A model generated the notes under the pieces. That model was given only the letters and a program-made list of their open reading frames with translations, searched no databases and had not been told where the DNA came from. A stretch of DNA of 53,240 nucleotides from UBA1724 sp051884615 (GTDB taxonomy: Bacteria; Verrucomicrobiota; Lentisphaeria; Oligosphaerales; Oligosphaeraceae), in the NCBI GenBank assembly GCA_051884615.1, contig JBJEVT010000023.1:1-53240 (forward strand). The letters run 5' to 3'. Shown here one piece after another: positions 50,510 through 53,240 of the stretch (position 1 is the first letter of the stretch; each line of letters begins with the position of its first letter). The position numbers and the translations under genes were made by a program.

Positions 50510-51802
50510 CTATTCCTCCTCGTCAAAGCCCTCCGCCGCCAGTTGGACCCGCTCCTCCGCCGTGGGATCCCCGTGGAGCTGGACGCTTTGCGCCAGCCCC
50601 GCCAGCATCATGGTGCCCAGCATGAAGGAGCCGCCGTAGCTGACAAAGGGCAAGGGAATGCCCACAATGGGGGCGGCCCCCATGGTCATGGCAAGATTGA
50701 TCACGATGTGGGTGCCGAAAAAGACCGCCACCCCCGTCGCCAGCACGCACCCCAGGCGGTCCCGGGCGGTGATGGCGGTGCGGAAGAGGCAGAGAAGCAG
50801 AATGCTGAAGAGGAGAAGCACCATGCCGCCTCCCAGAAATCCCGTCTCCTCGGCGATCACGGAGAAGATGAAGTCGGTGGGGGCGATGGTCTTGGGAAGA
50901 TAGCCCAGGACATGCTGGGTGCCCTTGAGATACCCCTTGCCCCAGATTCCGCCGGAACCCACGGCCAGCAGACTCTGCACCGCGTTCCAGTCATCCCGGG
51001 GGCCCCGTCCCGCCTCCGGGGCGAGAAATCCGTCCACGGATTCCCGGAGCGGGGTTCCCCAGGCTTCGGGCAGGAGGGTGGAGGCGCCGGAGGAGAGGCT
51101 GCGGACGGGGGGCGCCAGGAAGACCTTGACCCGGTCCTTCTGATAGGGGCTCAGCAATCCGAAAGCCAGAGGGAGCGCCAGCATGGCCAGGGCCGCCCCC
51201 AGGAAGAACCAGCGTTTCCGCAAGCCGGTCAGGAAGATGATCACCAGGGTCACGGGGAGGAAGACCAGGGCGGTGCCCATGTCCGGCTGAAGGCAGATCA
51301 AGGCCACGGGGAGGGCGGTCACGGCGGAGAGGACCGCCACGGGAAGCCACTCCCCCCATCGGCTGTTCCGCAGGGCGGGCCGGGTGCCCAGCCAGGCCAG
51401 CAGGAGAAGGGTCAGGGGTTTGGCCAGCTCCACCGGCTGGAGATAGCCTATGCCGGGAACGGGCAGCCATCCCTTGGTGGAGTTCAGGGTGTGCCCCACT
51501 CCCAGCACCAGGCACAGCAGCCCCAGCCCCAGGACATATCCCCACGGGCTCTTCCGGCACCAGAAATGATAATCCACCGAGGCCATGACGACGTAGAGGA
51601 CAATGCCCAGGGCGATCCATATCAGCTGACGGTGCCACTTGCCCGCCAGGTCGCCCCCCACCTCCGCGCCGGAACAATAGATGAAGACCACCCCCAGCGC
51701 CAGGAGAACCCCCTCCACCCCCAGCGCCAGAAAATCCCCCTTCAGCCATCCCCGCCCCCAGGCGGGCATGTCGCGTAGCAGATGGGAGCGGGAGAGGAGC
51801 AT
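50510..51802 (-). CDS. rodA: Peptidoglycan glycosyltransferase RodA (SEDS family)
   Basis: RodA polymerises lipid II into glycan strands during cell elongation. The 430-residue SEDS protein has about ten membrane helices and family segments GWLPVPGIGYLQPVELAKPLTLLLLAW, CLQPDMGTALVFLPVTLVIIF and PTDFIFSVIAEETGFLGG, with a C-terminal IPLPFVSYGGSFMLGTMMLAGLAQSV. The catalytic Asp is in the large extracellular loop region (QPDMG near Asp). It begins with ATG 51802 after a pyrimidine-rich leader, and lepB follows with 3 bases between. RodA and RodZ-like (14118) together indicate a rod or elongating shape, an inference. Confidence 0.94.
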   Translation of the reverse strand: MLLSRSHLLRDMPAWGRGWLKGDFLALGVEGVLLALGVVFIYCSGAEVGGDLAGKWHRQLIWIALGIVLYVVMASVDYHFWCRKSPWGYVLGLGLLCLVLGVGHTLNSTKGWLPVPGIGYLQPVELAKPLTLLLLAWLGTRPALRNSRWGEWLPVAVLSAVTALPVALICLQPDMGTALVFLPVTLVIIFLTGLRKRWFFLGAALAMLALPLAFGLLSPYQKDRVKVFLAPPVRSLSSGASTLLPEAWGTPLRESVDGFLAPEAGRGPRDDWNAVQSLLAVGSGGIWGKGYLKGTQHVLGYLPKTIAPTDFIFSVIAEETGFLGGGMVLLLFSILLLCLFRTAITARDRLGCVLATGVAVFFGTHIVINLAMTMGAAPIVGIPLPFVSYGGSFMLGTMMLAGLAQSVQLHGDPTAEERVQLAAEGFDEEE

Positions 51803-51972
51803 GAAGGGAAAGAAAGCGGAAAATCGGGAGGCGGGGGAGCCGGGGCCAGGGGGGAGACGGGCAATCCGTGCTACATTGAATCACCCATGGGGAGAGAAGC
51901 CGGAAAACGCAAGTAAGATAATGCCTGGCGTTCTCTCCCTCCCCCTCCCCTCCCTTTTCCCCGCAACGCCCC
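51803..51972. promoter_or_regulatory. Divergent promoter region, rodA (-) / polB (+)
   Basis: These 170 bases separate divergent genes and should hold both promoters. The plus strand shows GTAAGATAATGCC (51914-51926), whose GATAAT is a good -10 candidate for the polymerase gene. CTACATTGAAT (51871-51881) is a second AT-rich site that could serve rodA in the reverse direction. The leader from about 51930 is nearly pure pyrimidine. No strong hairpin. Confidence 0.4.
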
Positions 51973-53240
51973 ATGGACCCCATCCTCTCCTCCCTGGAAG
52001 CCGTCATCCCCGCGCCGCTCCCCCGCATCGTGGCTGTGGAAGTTGACGAGGACGACACCCTGGAGCTCTTCCAGCGTTCGGAGGACGGGGAGCAGACCCT
52101 CTCCCTCCGCATGCCCTACCAATGGTGGCTTCTCACCGCCGGCCCTCAAATGGCGCAGGCCCTGGAGCTGCCCTGCCATTGGGAGACGCTACAGGGCGAG
52201 GGGATGCACCGGTGCCGGGTGAAGCTGGAGAGCCGGAAAGACTATGACGAGGCTCTGAAGAGGCTGAAGAGCCTCACGGGGCAGAGCCCCTCCGCTCCCC
52301 TGGCCCCCTACCGCACCTTCTCCCACGCCTCCCAGCAGGCCATGATCGACCAGGGCATACGCCTCTTCCGGGGCATGTCCTTCGCCCAGCTCCGGCGCAT
52401 GCAGCTGGACATCGAATGTCGCAGCGACGACCCCGCGCGCTTCTGCGACGCCAGGAATCCCGGGGACGAGGTGATCATGGTGGCTTTGAAGGACACCCGG
52501 GGACTGGAGGTGTGCCTCACCTCCAGGGATTGCGGCGGCGAGGCCAATCTCCTCCGGAAGATGATCCAGGTGATCCAGGAACAGGACCCCGACGTGCTGG
52601 AGGGACACAATCTCTTCTCCTTCGATCTGATGTATCTGAAGGAACGCTGCCGCCGCCACAAAATCCCCCTGGCGCTGGGACGCAAGGGAAAGGTCGCCCG
52701 CTCCCATCCCAGCCGGATGAACATCGCCGAACGCACCATCAACTTCCCCCGCTTCGACATCTACGGCCGGCATGTGGTGGACACCTATCATCTGGTGATG
52801 CTCTACGACGTGGCACGGCGGGAGCTGGAATCCTACGGACTGAAATACTGCGCCAAACACTTCGGCCTGGCAAGAGAGGGACGGGTCTATGTGAACGGAG
52901 ACGCCATCACCCGAATGTACGAGGAGGACGCCGGACGCCTGGCGGAATACAACCTGGATGATGTCCGGGAAACGGACGGCATCTCCCAATTGCTCTCCCC
53001 CAGCTATTTCTATCAGGCGCAACTCCTGCCCTGCTCCTACCAGGACTGCGTCCTGCGGGGCAACGCCACCCGCATCGACGCCCTGCTGTGCGCCGCCTAT
53101 CTCTCCCGGGGCTGCGCCCTGCCCTGCCCCCAGGCCTCCCAGACCTTCGAGGGCGCCCTGACCACGGTGGAGAACATGGGGGTCTTCCGGCCCGCGTGGC
53201 ACCTGGATGTGCGTTCCCTCTATCCCTCCGTGCTGCTGGC
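51973..53240 (+). CDS. Family-B DNA polymerase, N-terminal part (runs off the right edge)
   Basis: The frame is open from ATG 51973 to the window edge, giving 422 residues of a family-B polymerase. The 3'-5' exonuclease is complete: Exo I Asp146-Ile-Glu148 (QLDIEC), Exo II Asn213...Asp218 (EGHNLFSFD), Exo III Tyr326...Asp330 (EYNLDD). The polymerase motif A begins at Asp412 (DVRSLYPS), just before the sequence ends. The first 120 residues are a diverged N-terminal domain. Bacterial chromosomal PolB enzymes are usually repair or translesion polymerases; the replicative DnaE is separately encoded at 43556-47176. Confidence 0.9.
   Translation, partial: MDPILSSLEAVIPAPLPRIVAVEVDEDDTLELFQRSEDGEQTLSLRMPYQWWLLTAGPQMAQALELPCHWETLQGEGMHRCRVKLESRKDYDEALKRLKSLTGQSPSAPLAPYRTFSHASQQAMIDQGIRLFRGMSFAQLRRMQLDIECRSDDPARFCDARNPGDEVIMVALKDTRGLEVCLTSRDCGGEANLLRKMIQVIQEQDPDVLEGHNLFSFDLMYLKERCRRHKIPLALGRKGKVARSHPSRMNIAERTINFPRFDIYGRHVVDTYHLVMLYDVARRELESYGLKYCAKHFGLAREGRVYVNGDAITRMYEEDAGRLAEYNLDDVRETDGISQLLSPSYFYQAQLLPCSYQDCVLRGNATRIDALLCAAYLSRGCALPCPQASQTFEGALTTVENMGVFRPAWHLDVRSLYPSVLL

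Noticed and set aside
1..53240. tRNA genes, CRISPR arrays, phage or insertion elements
   Set aside because: Intergenic gaps are short, and I found no cloverleaf sequence, regular spaced repeats, transposase frame or long terminal inverted repeats.

Overview
The window is 53,240 bases of gene-dense, high-GC bacterial chromosome. It holds about 41 protein genes, most of them complete, and I see no tRNA, rRNA, CRISPR array, prophage or insertion sequence. The genes are ordinary housekeeping and envelope genes of a Gram-negative bacterium: RodA, LepB, ExbB/ExbD, MscS, TrkAH, DnaE, HemW, TsaE, YbeY, aconitase and CstA. A DUF4838 glycosidase-like protein, a ThuA-like protein, a TMEM43 family protein, a bacterial family-B DNA polymerase and a stand-alone phospholipid-synthase fusion point, as an inference only, to the Planctomycetes-Verrucomicrobia-Chlamydiae-Lentisphaerae group, most likely a Lentisphaerota-type anaerobe. 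I cannot fix the species.

Layout. 25-1993: phosphohexomutase and hisI (+). 1994-4367: a minus-strand block with a ThuA-like protein, an FKBP isomerase, an orphan secreted ORF and a tiny membrane peptide. 4733-8375: trkA-trkH-marC (+). 8586-11322: phenylacetate-CoA ligase, ACT-domain protein and EamA transporter. 11379-17342: ftsK, a RodZ-like HTH/membrane protein, a second degenerate FtsK whose C-terminus is a HisE domain, then hisG. 17395-20227: a second phenylacetate-CoA ligase and an M18 aminopeptidase. 20369-25412: pgpH-ybeY-corC and a double CDP-alcohol phosphatidyltransferase. 25452-28944: exbB-exbD-TPR with overlapping stops and starts. 28963-34357: DUF4838 protein, TMEM43-like protein, flavodoxin-fold reductase and KAS III-like enzyme. 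34414-41259: aconitase, atypical kinase, tsaE, cstA, mscS and phosphoesterase. 41292-51802 (minus): copA, dnaE, a secreted protein, hemW, an NFACT-R protein, lepB and rodA. From 51973 a family-B DNA polymerase runs off the right edge (+).

The most unusual object is the 584-residue ORF at 14688-16442. It is colinear with the intact FtsK encoded two genes upstream but has lost Walker A and Walker B, and it continues in frame into a complete HisE (phosphoribosyl-ATP pyrophosphatase) just before hisG. It joins a dead DNA-translocase scaffold to histidine biosynthesis. An internal GTG with a good Shine-Dalgarno (16176) leaves open that free HisE is also made.

Other points of interest are a Cys/His-rich linker inside an FKBP, a HemW with a CX4CX2C cluster motif, a kinase with altered catalytic motifs, and a window-wide habit of starting genes after pyrimidine-rich leaders without Shine-Dalgarno sequences.
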